Assembly (NCBI GenBank): GCA_025618425.1
Contig: CM046835.1
Coordinates: 16,204,672-16,268,671, forward strand
Source: Heliocidaris tuberculata
Lineage: Eukaryota > Echinodermata > Echinoidea > Camarodonta > Echinometridae
DNA length: 64,000 nucleotides
Direction: 5' to 3'
This document shows, in pieces, positions 29,001 through 39,364 of the stretch. Made by a program: the position numbers and the translations under genes. Within the stretch, counting starts at the first letter, position 1; every line of letters begins with the position of its first letter. The notes under the pieces were generated by a model. It had not been told where the DNA came from. It did no database searches and saw nothing but the letters and a program-made list of their open reading frames with translations.

Positions 29001-32000
29001 TGATTCCTCCTCATCCCTAACCCTCTCACAATCACATTCCTTCATTCTTACCAAACACATAGAAGACCGATGGCCAGCCACCAAGGAAGTGTGATTTACA
29101 GAGTACTCCTGAGATGGGTAATGCCAGCACGGTACCAAAATGGGATCCTTCAAAAGAACAGGACACAAACCATTGAAATTCTAACAAATCACACTGAATG
29201 ATCTGACACAGTTTGATAACATACTACCAGGGATCTCATTTCGAAGTCAAAATAGCTTGATTACACATTACACAATCTAACACAATCTTAAACCCATTTA
29301 CGAATATTTCTTTTTAATTCACATGAATTCCTACACCATTTCAACCCCATTAGACTTATGATTCATCACCAAAAGGATATAAAAGGTTGAGAAATAATTT
29401 TCCCACACTCCATATCAAGGGTGGCAACCCTTTTATTGGGACATTTTGTAGCTTTCCAGATTTAAATCACTCTCCACTCCTGTGTATTCTTTCACACTGA
29501 AAATCAATCATATTGTTGTTTCTTGGCAACTGATTGATGTATGGCTGAAACAAGTGAAAGCCCTATCAGAGGGATAAGGCCACTGAGGTCGAGTCACTTG
29601 AGTGCATTACCAAAGGGCACAAGCACCCCAAATTCCCAACTCTATTGTGAATATGCGACGTCCCCACTCCAAAAACCATTGTTTAAGTATTGCTCTATTG
29701 TAGCTTTTCTTACCACTGTACTTTCTTAAATCATCCTATACTGATTTCTGATAAGCTATTAATTCTTACCTGCATATGTAAATGTAAGAAGACGGCTCCT
29801 TTCAACAGGTGGCGCCCAGTGGGCCCAGAGAGCATTCATGGCAGGAAAAGTTACACCCTGAAGATTAAGTAAAAGATTACACTCCAGGTTAAATTGAATA
29901 TTAGTCTTTTCACTTTTGAGTCACTTGAAATCGTGCTCAGCAGTAACAACAAGGGAAATGCCCTGGACAGTCTCGCCTGTACTGCGCAATTATCGGGGCA
30001 AAATTTTCACTCGGTGAAAAATCAAAGGTTGCCCCCCCCCCCCTCCCGTGTGGGCCAGGTACCCCATTTATAGAACTTAAATCCCCTTCAACTAAGATTT
30101 ATTGGACGGTGAAGTTCACTGGAAATCAAGTTGTGTGTTTTAAAGAAGAATATGTGTACATGAAATAATTGCCATTGGGATACTTTTGGGATGCCCCCCC
30201 CCCCACATCAGACCCCTTGAAGATAATGATCTATTATACTTGAACGACTTGAAGTCTCCTTCCCCGAAGATTGATTCCTACCTAATTTGGTTACAATCTA
30301 CATGTTGCAATATGTTTTACAGAAGAAAGAAAAATGTCAATTTGGTGTCACAGGCTCTTGGGGAGAAGCTCCCCCCCCCCCCCCCCCTCCACTCCCTCCT
30401 TAAGGGATAGGAACCCATTTGCTCTAATTTCGATCCTCTTTGCCTTAGGATGATTCTTACCTAGTTCGGTTAGAACCCAGCCATGCATTCAAAAAATCTC
30501 ATTTTTACAATAGAGACACTTTAGGTATGCTGCCCCTAAACCTCCTTGGGGGCAAGATACCCTGTTTAAGAAATTGAGGTCTCCTTCCTCTAATGATGAT
30601 AATTTGCTTACAATCTTGCAACAGGGCTTAAAGAGGAAGAAGCAAAAATGAATCTAATTACTGCCATTATTGGTGCTCTTGGGGGTGGTGCCCCAAAGAC
30701 TTTACTCCCCCCCCCCCCCCCCCATATTGGTAGGTACCCCATCTGTATTAATTTTGATCCTCCTTGCCTAAGGATGATCCGTGCCAATTTTTGTTGAAAT
30801 CCACCACCAGCAAAGTTTTGAAAAGAAGTCAAATGCATGTGTACAATACATGTACATGTACGTAGAGAAAAAACTAAATTTTACCAAAAACTTAACCGAG
30901 TTAAACTGTCAGTAGTTGACCTTTCATGTGATGAAAATGGAAGATTTGGGTATTCATTTGAAAGAGGGTAACATAAAGACAATCCCTACCAAGAATGATG
31001 CCAAGTTTCAAAGAATTTGAACAAATACTTTTGAAATAAAGTAAACACTCAAAAACTTAACCTCAGGTTAAGTTTTTGGAACACAATTGAACTCAATGGA
31101 CCTTAATTGACCTTTGACCTTAAATTTTGACCTGAAAGTTGTTCCACATTATTTGTGATACTCTACAACCAGTGTGTGGAAGTTTCATAGAAACTGAACA
31201 TATAGTTTCGAAATGAGAGCATTTCCAAAATTGTTGACACCGTCGTCGGAAAAGCAGCGCCTATGTCTCACTTTTTGCTTACGCAGGCGAGACAAAATAT
31301 TCAGTTACCTTGAATGGCAAAATCTAAATTTGACTGATTTTGAATTTTAATAGCTCAGAATGAAATTTTGTTGGCCCAAATCACACATTATTTTACGGAT
31401 TTTTAATGAGTTTGTGTGCGACTCTCATCCAGCATTACTATCTCTTCCAACTCATAACATTGATGGTCACTACATACATGTAAAACACGATGCTGTCTAA
31501 AAGACTTCAAATCTATAAAGCACTGTAGACCTAAGTGATTGGAGACCTTGATCAACATGTACATGTATGTACACTTAACAAAGGTTAACCACCATCCAAA
31601 AACTAAAATTCCAAGACTCTGTCTTACCTCTCCAATGCCAGCAATGACCCTGACAACGATGAGCCAAGCCAGGCCCGCCTGGGCAGCCACTGGGGTCAGG
31701 AGGGTAAAGATTGCTGTACAGAAGACCCCTAGCCCAAAGAGCCACTTGGCCCCCATCAGATCGCCTAGAAAGCCCCCTGGTATCTGGGTAAGGATGTAGC
31801 CATAGAAGAAGGAGGCAAGGATCTGTTCCTTGGTGTTTGAATCCCAGTTAAACTCTCCTTCCTGGTAAAGAATGAAAGCAACTTTGAAGGTACATGTACT
31901 GGTAGTTATTAATAATTTTAGTCTTTTCCTATGCTTGTATAGTGCAAACTCATATATAGTGTTTAAAAAAAAAACAAATGGAACATTTAAACAAAATAAA

Positions 32001-35000
32001 AATTGTCGGTGAGAATACCAAAGAAAAGATATCATGATTCATAATTTAGACAGTTTAAAAGTGAATCCTTTCAGAACCCCCACTCATTATGAATCTTTAA
32101 AAAATATTATCACATCAATCACATCAATTGTAAAGTATCAAGCACAATGCTCATCTGTAAGAACATACTGTACTTATGTCTATGCTGAGTAAACAATTTG
32201 ATTAATCACAACCGAAAGTTTTAAACCAAGTATTGGGACACAAAACTGAGAGGAAAAAGGAAATGAAAGGAATATATACTGAACAGTTTTAAGACAATAT
32301 TGATTTTCATTTAAAAACAAAACATGAAACATATCAATATATAATTTTTTCATAAATCATATTCGAAAGTTTGCATCAAAATTATAATCTGTCAGAACAT
32401 ACATGTAAGACTGAGCACAGGGACAGATTGAATGGAGGATAATAACAAAGGGAAATAATGAATCGTACCTTCTTTGTGGAGTTAGCTGATGATTCATTGA
32501 CAGGACAGCTGATCTGTGTTGTGTTGACAGTGGTTGTACTGTTTATCATATCGGCTAAGGCCACACTAAGATTCACCCGCATGGCATAGACATTGACAAA
32601 CCCAAGGAAGGCCAGGAAAGCAAGGGCATGACGAGCAGATATGAGTCCAGGAACTAAGGATCAAAATTACAAGGAAAATAACAATCAGATGTCTTGTAGA
32701 CTACTCAGTTATCAAAAAGAAGTTTTACTCATTCAGACACTGCATGGATGAATCCACTCATACATGCACAAGGTTAATTTCATATCTTTATACAGCAGAG
32801 ATGATATTTGTAGCTTATCTATAGCAACACACAAAGTACATTTACGACATGAAAGACCACATGGAGTATGCTGGGGCAGAAATTAAGGATTAGTATGTAC
32901 TTCACTTTCATTTTAGACCATTAGAAAGTAGACACCCCAATCTGTAGCACAGCATAATTGATAGAACCTTCAGATTACGTGATCGATAATCCAGCAATCA
33001 TAACTGACTTGTACGTACAGTACAAAGATTTTGGTAATTCATTCAAATGCAACGATGACAGTACAGTGACCCCACACTGTAATGACCCTTGATGAGTGGC
33101 TAGACTTATTAAAAGGTACAACAAAGGTCACATTCATATAAATTATTTGCAATTAGTTTAGTGATGATTACAGTAGCAAAGGATATCAGACAATCCTGTG
33201 TAATTAATAGCACATTGATAATGGTTGGCATAGCCCCACGTAGCTAATGATCTATGAGTGGTTTGACTGTTTGACCACAAGCTAGACTCTAGACCTCGGA
33301 AAATAAAATTCTTGAGCCTACATGTTTGCTTGTACAAAAGAACTCGATCAACTTCCATGAATATTTTTCTTCTTTATCTTTACTCTTTTATTTCTTCTTA
33401 TTCTATTAGATCTAGAGTACTTCCTTTACCACTCATGGGCCCTTGCCTTATTACTATAGCATCAGTAATTTGGTTCACGGATTATCAATTGAAAAGCATT
33501 AGTTTTTACAAATAAGTTGAATTTTAAGATAACCTCGTATATGTATGAGTGTTCCTTTACTTTTCTTCCAATATGTTTTTCTACAAAACCTGCTCCTTCT
33601 TTTTTTTGTCTTTCTCTTCCTCTATTCTTCTTTCTCGTCTCTTCTTTCTAGTCTCATTCTTCTTTTTGCTTTTCCCTAGAGATTCCTCTCTTATTCCTTT
33701 TTGGCTGTTTTACTCTTTTTTTTTTGTCAGCCTCTTCTCCTCCTACCTCTCTTCTCCTTCACTGCCATCTTCTTCTTCTTCTTCTTCTTCTTCCCCATCC
33801 TCCTCTCTTATTTGTTGTCATCTTCTTCTCCTCCTCTCCTTTCTCCTTCCAGTTTTTCTCTTTTTTTTGTCTCCGTTAAGGTTATTCTTCATGTTCTTCC
33901 TCCTCTCAAGCTCCATCTTGCTCCTTTTTGCTATCTTCCTCCTCTCCTTCTTTTTTTCCTCCTTATTCTTCATGTTCTTCTTCAACTTAAGTTCTTTTTC
34001 TTCTTCAGTCAATAGTGAATATTAGGAAAATAAAAAAAAGAACTTGAAATAGTAGTAGCGTAGTCGTAGATTCGAACGTTAGATCTAACTTAGAATTAGA
34101 TTCTATTTCTAGTAGGTAGTAGTACTACTACTAGTCACTTATACAAGTACAAGTTTATCTGAAGATAAGCTTTACTCTGTCCAGACTAAAAAGCTTTTAC
34201 GGGTGAATAGGCTTCAATAACTTTTGTGTGTATAAGCAGGCCTTTTTCCAGTCTAGGGCCCTCTTGCATGAAAAGTTGCGTTAAATCGCAACTCAAAATA
34301 TTAAACACAAGTCCCAAATAATAGATCTACTCGATCCTGATTGGTTGAAAATGAAGTTGCGTTTAAATTTGTTTGAGTTGTGATCAAACGCAACTTTTTA
34401 TGGAAGAGGGCCTAGATCATTCATATATGAGAGGAAATTAATCATTTAAAGGCCTAATCGTGGATTAAGTCCCCTCTCATTCAGTGTGTATGTACACACT
34501 TGCGTGTTCTGTCTATTGAGGGGGAATGAAGTCCCCATAACATTTGCACGCAATAAAACGATAGCGAGTGCAGTGGATGAGGGGGGACCCATTTCACGAC
34601 ATCACCCATTTAAAATTTCAATTTCAACTCTGAATCCCCAAATTTGTGGCACAGTAATACTAATAGTTGAAGAGTCCCTGAATCAGGTACCGTAATCTAG
34701 CAAAGTGAAGAAAATTAAATCTTGCTAAGTTGCTTAGAGTTAGAGCAATTTTGTTGTCTGCTTTAGTGTTTAATTTTGACTGCTGCAACAGTGAATGTTG
34801 GACACAGTCCCACATAGGCGAGGGCCTATGAGTGACTACTGACTAACGAGTAACGTTAGTAAATGATGTAGTAGACTTTATAAAACAGGTTCAAGAATGT
34901 AGCCATCCTGATTGGTCAAATAACACCACGTGACCGTGCAAAAAAAAAGTACTAACGCACGGCGAGGGGACTAACGCACGGCTAATCCGGATCAAACACT

Positions 35001-35429
35001 AAGATTGTAAGAAAACACTAAAATTGTAGACCCGTTTTATAAAACTATTAATACATGGTTGTGAGTTTGTGCGTTAGTGCGATCCAGCAACACGCAGGTT
35101 TTTATCGTGGTGTCTAACACACTCGGCTACGCCTCGTGTGTTAGTACACCACGATAAAAACCTTTGTGTTGCCAGATCGCACTAACGCACTCCCAACCAT
35201 GTATTAATAGTATATTAACTGTTAGTGTTAGCGGCTAACCAATAACCTCGCATAAGTGTGAGTGGTGTTAGCCTAGATCTAAGTTAGTACCTTTCGGAGC
35301 GACAAGAAACTCTTCTTTTTTCCTCTTCACTTCAAGTTCTGCTTCATCTGGTGAGTCACTTATGAGAGGACGTTGTTCTGCCGAGTTTCCATGTAAACCG
35401 TCATCATTTTCAATGATATTCCTAGACAT
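24686..35429 (-). CDS. SLC17A5: SLC17-family anion transporter, sialin-like (10 coding exons)
   Basis: Ten exons on the minus strand join in one frame (1644 nt, 547 residues plus stop), all phases agreeing. It is a complete major-facilitator transporter of about 12 membrane helices. Hallmarks in order: [13 protein letters not shown] then [10 protein letters not shown] in helix 1; a glycosylatable first luminal loop with several N-x-S/T sites; [36 protein letters not shown] with [22 protein letters not shown] in the central cytosolic loop; a short cytosolic tail. The N-terminus carries EQRPLI, matching the [DE]xxxL[LI] lysosomal sorting signal found in sialin. Known family role: sialin exports sialic acid from lysosomes with protons and can transport acidic amino acids; vesicular glutamate transporters are close relatives. 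Assignment to SLC17 is firm; sialin rather than another SLC17 member is inferred from the sequence and sorting motif. The gene is convergent with the PHF20-like gene. Confidence 0.92.
25339..25580 (-). CDS. SLC17A5: SLC17-like exon 9
   Basis: Acceptor TTTTGCAG and donor GTAACT. Encodes helices 9-11 with [16 protein letters not shown] and [18 protein letters not shown], strongly conserved in SLC17 transporters. Ends in phase 0. Confidence 0.95.
25693..25818 (-). pseudogene. Decayed partial duplicate of SLC17-like exon 9
   Basis: Bases 25693-25818 resemble 25517-25649, which is the 5' 64 bp of exon 9 plus its upstream intron. Shared blocks include CATGATGTGATTGCATC and TAGGAATACAGC. Small deletions and substitutions disrupt the frame, so it is a non-functional exon fragment in the intron. 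Confidence 0.75.
25880..26076 (+). mobile_element. 3' end of a retroposon with (AAAT)n tail
   Basis: AT-rich leader, then GGCCTCATGGAAGACC, a small hairpin (CACCAAATTGGTG), GAGCCACCCTGTATAAAT and a (AAAT)n tail at about 26009-26076. This layout matches 3' ends of LINE or SINE copies. A similar module on the minus strand is at 44731-44890. Confidence 0.5.
26445..26577 (-). CDS. SLC17A5: SLC17-like exon 8
   Basis: Acceptor CTTTGCAG and donor GTAAGA. Encodes [20 protein letters not shown] (helix 8) and the following loop with [14 protein letters not shown]. Starts in phase 0 and ends in phase 1. Confidence 0.95.
27016..27165 (-). CDS. SLC17A5: SLC17-like exon 7
   Basis: Exactly 50 codons, phase 0 at both ends. 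Encodes the end of the central loop and helix 7 with [20 protein letters not shown] and FGLGFDIS. Acceptor AAACAG and donor GTAAGT. Confidence 0.95.
27166..28324 (-). other. Intron, no recognised gene
   Basis: Contains a pyrimidine-rich stretch (about 27935-28030) and, near 28180-28220, an AAATAAATATTAATTTGAAT stretch that may be the tail of an old retroposon. No coding signal. Confidence 0.5.
28325..28449 (-). CDS. SLC17A5: SLC17-like exon 6
   Basis: Acceptor TTTGCAG and donor GTATAC. Encodes [20 protein letters not shown], helix 6 and the start of the cytosolic loop with the family motif HPRIS followed by acidic residues. Confidence 0.95.
28450..29051 (-). other. Intron with a poly-C run
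   Basis: AT-rich with a homopolymer C run at 28900-28923. No gene seen. Confidence 0.55.
29052..29147 (-). CDS. SLC17A5: SLC17-like exon 5
   Basis: Acceptor TTTGAAG and donor GTAAGA. Encodes [17 protein letters not shown] and [13 protein letters not shown], helix 5 and the conserved luminal Gly-Trp-Pro motif. Confidence 0.95.
29770..29857 (-). CDS. SLC17A5: SLC17-like exon 4
   Basis: Acceptor TCTTCAG and donor GTAAGA. Encodes [17 protein letters not shown] and [12 protein letters not shown], the most conserved segment of SLC17 proteins. Confidence 0.96.
29970..31293. mobile_element. Nonautonomous element with GTCTCGCCTG ends
   Basis: A 10-bp terminal inverted repeat (GTCTCGCCTG / CAGGCGAGAC) encloses about 1.3 kb. 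The interior has diverged repeats, each with a C-rich homopolymer (about 30031, 30195, 30370 and 30709) and a motif like CCT(A/T)AGGATGATTC. The right part has CCGTCGTCGGAAAAGC. It fills most of the intron between exons 3 and 4. No target duplication was identified and no transposase is present. Confidence 0.65.
31628..31861 (-). CDS. SLC17A5: SLC17-like exon 3
   Basis: Exactly 78 codons, phase 0 at both ends. Encodes [20 protein letters not shown] then [20 protein letters not shown], helices 2-4 and the MFS loop 2-3 motif. Acceptor TTACCAG and donor GTAAGA. Confidence 0.96.
32469..32653 (-). CDS. SLC17A5: SLC17-like exon 2
   Basis: Acceptor TCCTTAG and donor GTACGA. Encodes helix 1 ([20 protein letters not shown]) and the first luminal loop. 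The loop has several N-glycosylation sequons (NST, NTT, NES, NST). The Arg-Val-Asn-Leu-Ser signature is shared with sialin. Confidence 0.94.
33545..34010 (+). repeat. Pyrimidine-rich (CTT/TCC) tract
   Basis: About 460 bp almost free of purines, with (CTT)n near 33770-33790. It accounts for all the Phe/Ser/Leu reading frames here. Confidence 0.9.
34256..34412. mobile_element. Short MITE with GGCCCTCTT ends
   Basis: Inverted ends GGGCCCTCTTGCATGAAAAG and CTTTTTATGGAAGAGGGCC, flanked by TA on both sides, over about 157 bp. The AACGCAACT motif repeats inside on both strands. The class is not certain. Confidence 0.6.
35045..35210. repeat. 166-bp near-perfect hairpin
   Basis: Left arm starts CTATTAATACATGGTTG, right arm ends CCAACCATGTATTAATAG. 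The centre is around CGGCTACGCCTCG at about 35128. Arms of about 75 bp differ at only a few positions. It lies 81 bp inside intron 1 from the exon 1 donor. Confidence 0.85.
35291..35429 (-). CDS. SLC17A5: SLC17-like exon 1, start codon and lysosomal signal
   Basis: ATG at 35429-35427 sits in an AAAATGT context with A at -3. Encodes a 46-residue acidic cytosolic N-terminus containing EQRPLIS, an acidic dileucine-type sorting signal. Donor GTACTA. An upstream out-of-frame ATG overlaps this start. Confidence 0.88.
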
Positions 35430-35737
35430 TTTGAGCTCCTCTGAGTCTTCTCATTCATTGAGGTCCTGTCGTAGATCAGACTTCGAAGGTGAAGTGTTAA
35501 GTATATGTTGCAGAGCTGAAGCAGCTGCACTGATCTTCTGTTCTGAATTCTGTCAACGAGAGTAGTACGTACGGTACTGTCAAAGCTGCGCTGCACTATA
35601 CTTTTCTTTTTTTGCGTTTAATTGCCTCTATGAATTTTCCGACCATAAATCACGTTAAGATCTATGGTATCCTTGAAATATTAACGACAAAAATACCGTC
35701 TTACGGCCCTATGAAACTTGGAAAAGGGGCGTTCCCA
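35430..35737 (-). other. Probable 5' UTR and promoter of the SLC17-like gene
   Basis: Upstream of the start codon. No clear TATA box was identified. An upstream ATG at about 35456 opens a short frame overlapping the coding start. Confidence 0.4.
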
Positions 35738-36307
35738 GGTGCGTCGCTAAAGGGGGGGGGGGGGGGGGGGGGGGAGGTATCACACCCCCACTCAAAATTG
35801 CTGTCGCTCGCAAACAAATTTTAGAAATTAAAGAGTTGATATTCAGGAAAAAGGCGTCCCCCTTCGGCAATGGGCTGCAGCCCCCCTTCCCTGAGAATTT
35901 TCAAAGTTCCGATATACAGACAACCTAGCACCTCGCTGCCGGAATAAGAATATCGGAACTTTGAAAATCCTTGGGGGAGGGGGGGGGGGACTGCAGTCTA
36001 TTGCCGAAGGGGGATGCCTTTTGTTCGAATATTAACATTGCAGTGTTTTTGCGAGCGGGCGAAGCAAGCGAGCGAAAAATTGGCCAGTTTTTTTCCTTCT
36101 TTTTCTTTCCTTCTTTTCTTTGTTTTTGTTTTCCTTTCCTTTCCCTTTTCTTTTTTCTTTTCTTTTTTTCTTCTCCTTCTCTTTCCTCTTCCCTCTCCCC
36201 CTTTTTCACCCTCCTTTTTTTTGTTGCCGATAGAGGTGGCGCATTTGCAGACAGTATTTGAGTGGGGGGGGGGGGGGTGTGACAAATCCCCACTCTATCG
36301 ACGCCTG
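35738..36307. mobile_element. G/C-run fold-back element
   Basis: Outer parts (GGTGCGTCGCTAAAG and CTCTATCGACGCCTGC) and inner parts (for example GGAACTTTGAAAATCC against its complement near 35900) are inverted relative to each other. Poly-G and CTTTT runs lie in between. The boundaries are approximate. Confidence 0.5.
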
Positions 36308-36575
36308 CATGGCCGTGAGACAAACATCTTAGTAATGTTAGTTATATAGTATCCCTCTCTTTTGATGATATTTTAATATATGTATACAGTATACAGATGA
36401 TACAGTCGATGCTATACCTTCCCCTTCACATGTCGAAACTGATTATACATGTTTGATGTGGGCTCTCCTCAGTCCTAACTGCTGAGAGTAAATTTTCAGA
36501 TCTCTGTAGCCTATATTTTCAAATAACCATCCCCCACAAAGGACCTTGAAAACAGGCTCTATACTACACGGTTCA

Positions 36576-37080
36576 TTAAAGGGAAAGTTCACCCTGAAGA
36601 TTACTTGAGTTTAAAAAATGCAGAAAAAATAAAGAAAAATATTGGCGAAGGTTTGATGAAAATCGGTCAAATAATAAAAGAGTTATGAGTATTTAAAGTT
36701 TTGGATTCGTGACGTCACATGCGAGCAGCTGCCCATTGGTCATGTAATAAATATTCCATATATTGGCATTTTTTTTACGTTCCACGATAAATTAATATTG
36801 TTTCTTTTCAGAATCTAGCATTGAATAACATTTCTGACAATATATCAAATGCACAGACGAAAATATTCTAAATTTTCTGAGAAAACTGTATATTATGGAA
36901 TATTTATCACATAACATAATGGAGGAGCTGCTCGCATGTGACGTCACAAAATCAAAACTTCAAAAGTCCATAACTCCGTTATTCTTTAACGGATTTTGTC
37001 CAAACTTTCGACAATATTTTTCTTTATTTTTTCTGCATTTTTTAAACTTAAGTAATCTTCGGGGTGAACTTCCCCTTTAA
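36576..37080. mobile_element. TTAA-ended fold-back with TGACGTCA boxes
   Basis: Starts TTAAAGGGAAAGTTCACCC and ends GGGTGAACTTCCCCTTTAA. The arms pair over about 200 bp. Both arms contain GTGACGTCACA (about 36710-36720 and 36940-36949), the palindromic CRE core. Related to the copies at 23493 and 38264 in overall form but not in sequence. Confidence 0.75.
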
Positions 37081-38263
37081 CTGGAGATTCAATGGAGCAG
37101 CTGGCCTGGGGACTTGGCCTTCAGTTTTAATTCATTGTAGGGAGAGCGGGGTGGACTGCATGGGAAGCGGGAGAACTGGGACACCACCTCTAACTCAAAA
37201 AGTGATTAACCTTTAATAAATTAGTTTGAATCCTACGAAAGGTTTTAATAAATGTTCACAAATACATCCATGCACAGTTATACTGCGATTTTGCTTGTAG
37301 GTTTAACTTTCACGTCTTTTTTGACCACCTTTTTTTTCTTCTACTTTTCATCATTCATTGTCAAATAATTTACAAGTATAATATAGTGAATATCCCGCAA
37401 ACAGAATATATAAGTCTCATATAACCCTGTAATTTGCTATAATATTGTTATCGATGAATACCAACACTAATATTTTGCAGGCATTTGTTGTGGTTGTTTT
37501 TACCCTTGGGATGGGACATCTTGTTCCAGTTCACTTTTTGCATGTAAGGAAAATGAGCTTTTATCAGTCATAATCCATTGACATATTAAATGAAAATATC
37601 TTTGGGTCTAGTAGACATAAAATTCGTAAAAAGTCATATCGGTCAATTCATTTTTACAGATCATTCATACTACTTCAGATAAACTTGTGTGTAACCCCCC
37701 CCCCCCCAAAAAAAAAAAAAAAAAAAATGCATAAATATTATGAACAATTATTTATTTTAGCCAAAAACCGTCGAAAGATAGCTTAAAATTTACAAAACGC
37801 TCATCATTTCATCCAATATTCTTTAAATGGGCGTGCATCTATATACAAGTGACTCTTAAGCAAGTTTTTTAAAGTGATATATCACCTTTAACATTCCCAG
37901 CACTTATTTTAGACAACTACCAGAAAAAAGGTGATTTTAGCATTTTCAAGTTTGGTCCCAATTCTCCCCTACTGTCCCACTTCATCCCTATTACTGTCCC
38001 AGTTCACCTCCATGGTGTTCACCCCGTTGAAGTACCTCATTTTTAATGATTATTTGCATAAAAACTAAAACTATATATTGGGATTGTGTCAAATACCCTG
38101 TTTTGTAGCCTATACTATTGATATTATTTACCATGTAAAAATGAAGAGGCTACAATGAATATTTTAGAAGTTACAAAGCAAAGAGTGCCAAATCACGATT
38201 CTTGTCCCACTTCACCCCGCTCTCCCCTACATCTCGTTGCCATATAATTATTATTCATATTTC
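37081..38263. other. Intergenic, no gene recognised
   Basis: AT-rich DNA with a poly-C/poly-A run at about 37697-37726 and repeated phrases resembling CTGTCCCA(C/G)TTCA. No coding signal. Confidence 0.5.
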
Positions 38264-38850
38264 TTAAAGGAGAATGAAACCCTGGGGAAAGATCACTTTT
38301 AATGAAAAGAGAGGATAGAGAGAAGCAATTTTTAAAAAGTTCCATCAAAATCGGTTAAGAAATGAGAAAGTTATGAAAGTTTGAAAAGTCTCAATTTACT
38401 TTCTATGGCGATCCTCAAATTGGCAATGTTGCTTCAAAATGACAGGTTTAGTAGTACAACTCTCCATATGTTTTGGACACAAAATTTCATATTGCCCCCA
38501 TTATCTCTCAAAGTGCAGCTTGTCTCCTTCTTAGCTCAAGATATATCGTGGAGAAAAGTATTTGACACAACATATGTTGAGTTCACAAAAGACAAGCATC
38601 ATCTTTAGAGATAATGGAGAAAATATGAAATTGTGTGTAGAAAACACATGGAGAGTTGTCCTACTCTACCTGTCACTTTGAAGCAACATTGCCAATTTGA
38701 GGATCGCCATAGAAAGTGAATTGAGACTTTTCAAACTTTCATAACTTTGTCATTTAATAACCGGTTTTGATGGAACTGTTTTAAAATTGCTTCTTTCTAT
38801 CATCTCTTTTTATTAAAATTGATTTCCCCCAGGGTTTCATTCCCCTTTAA
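38264..38850. mobile_element. TTAA-ended fold-back element, copy 2
   Basis: Starts TTAAAGGAGAATGAAACCC and ends GGGTTTCATTCCCCTTTAA. Its halves pair as in copy 1 at 23493-24070, and the two copies are close in sequence (for example TCAATTTACTTTCTATGGCG). Noncoding. Confidence 0.78.
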
Positions 38851-39364
38851 AAGCGGACCCATCCACAAGCTCTGCTTCCTAGGGGTCCCAAACATCTCAT
38901 TCAAACCATTGTAGTACTATTTCACCGTATTATGTTATTATTTTGTATGTTTGATTGGTTTGAATGAATTGATTTGAATTGAATTGAATTATTTGCTCAT
39001 GCGCTTCATGTAAGCGAAGTGATAATGTCAGATAATGTGCATACTTTAAAATGATTGTGTAAATACTAAGTCATAATTTAACTTTTCCTCTAGGTTTCCA
39101 TCTGAATTTGCCTACACAATATTCATAGGCCTAACTGGCAAAGAATACAAGCATAGAATCATATTCAATTTCTATGTGTACTTTTGAAGATACCACCAAA
39201 TTACATTTGCCTGGAAAATGAATTGGAGCGAATTAAAAGTCAGCTGACCGCTCATCTATCTCGGAAAAAGTGGTCGCCAATTTCAGTCATAACTTTGTCT
39301 ATCATGTGATCTTGATGTGACGTGATGTTTATGTTTCATACCGTGCCCCTGTATCATTAGGCCA

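Larger units (their letters stand above)
32654..35290 (-). other. Intron 1 of the SLC17-like gene
   Basis: A 2.6-kb intron holding a C/T-rich tract (33545-34010), a small MITE (34256-34412) and a strong hairpin (35045-35210). No second gene recognised. Confidence 0.6.

Noticed and set aside
33549..34025. 158-codon Ser/Phe/Leu frame resembling a membrane protein
   Set aside because: Low-complexity C/T tract, not a gene.
35925..36349. Overlapping Lys/Glu and Phe/Ser frames
   Set aside because: From C/T- and G-run sequence in a fold-back element.
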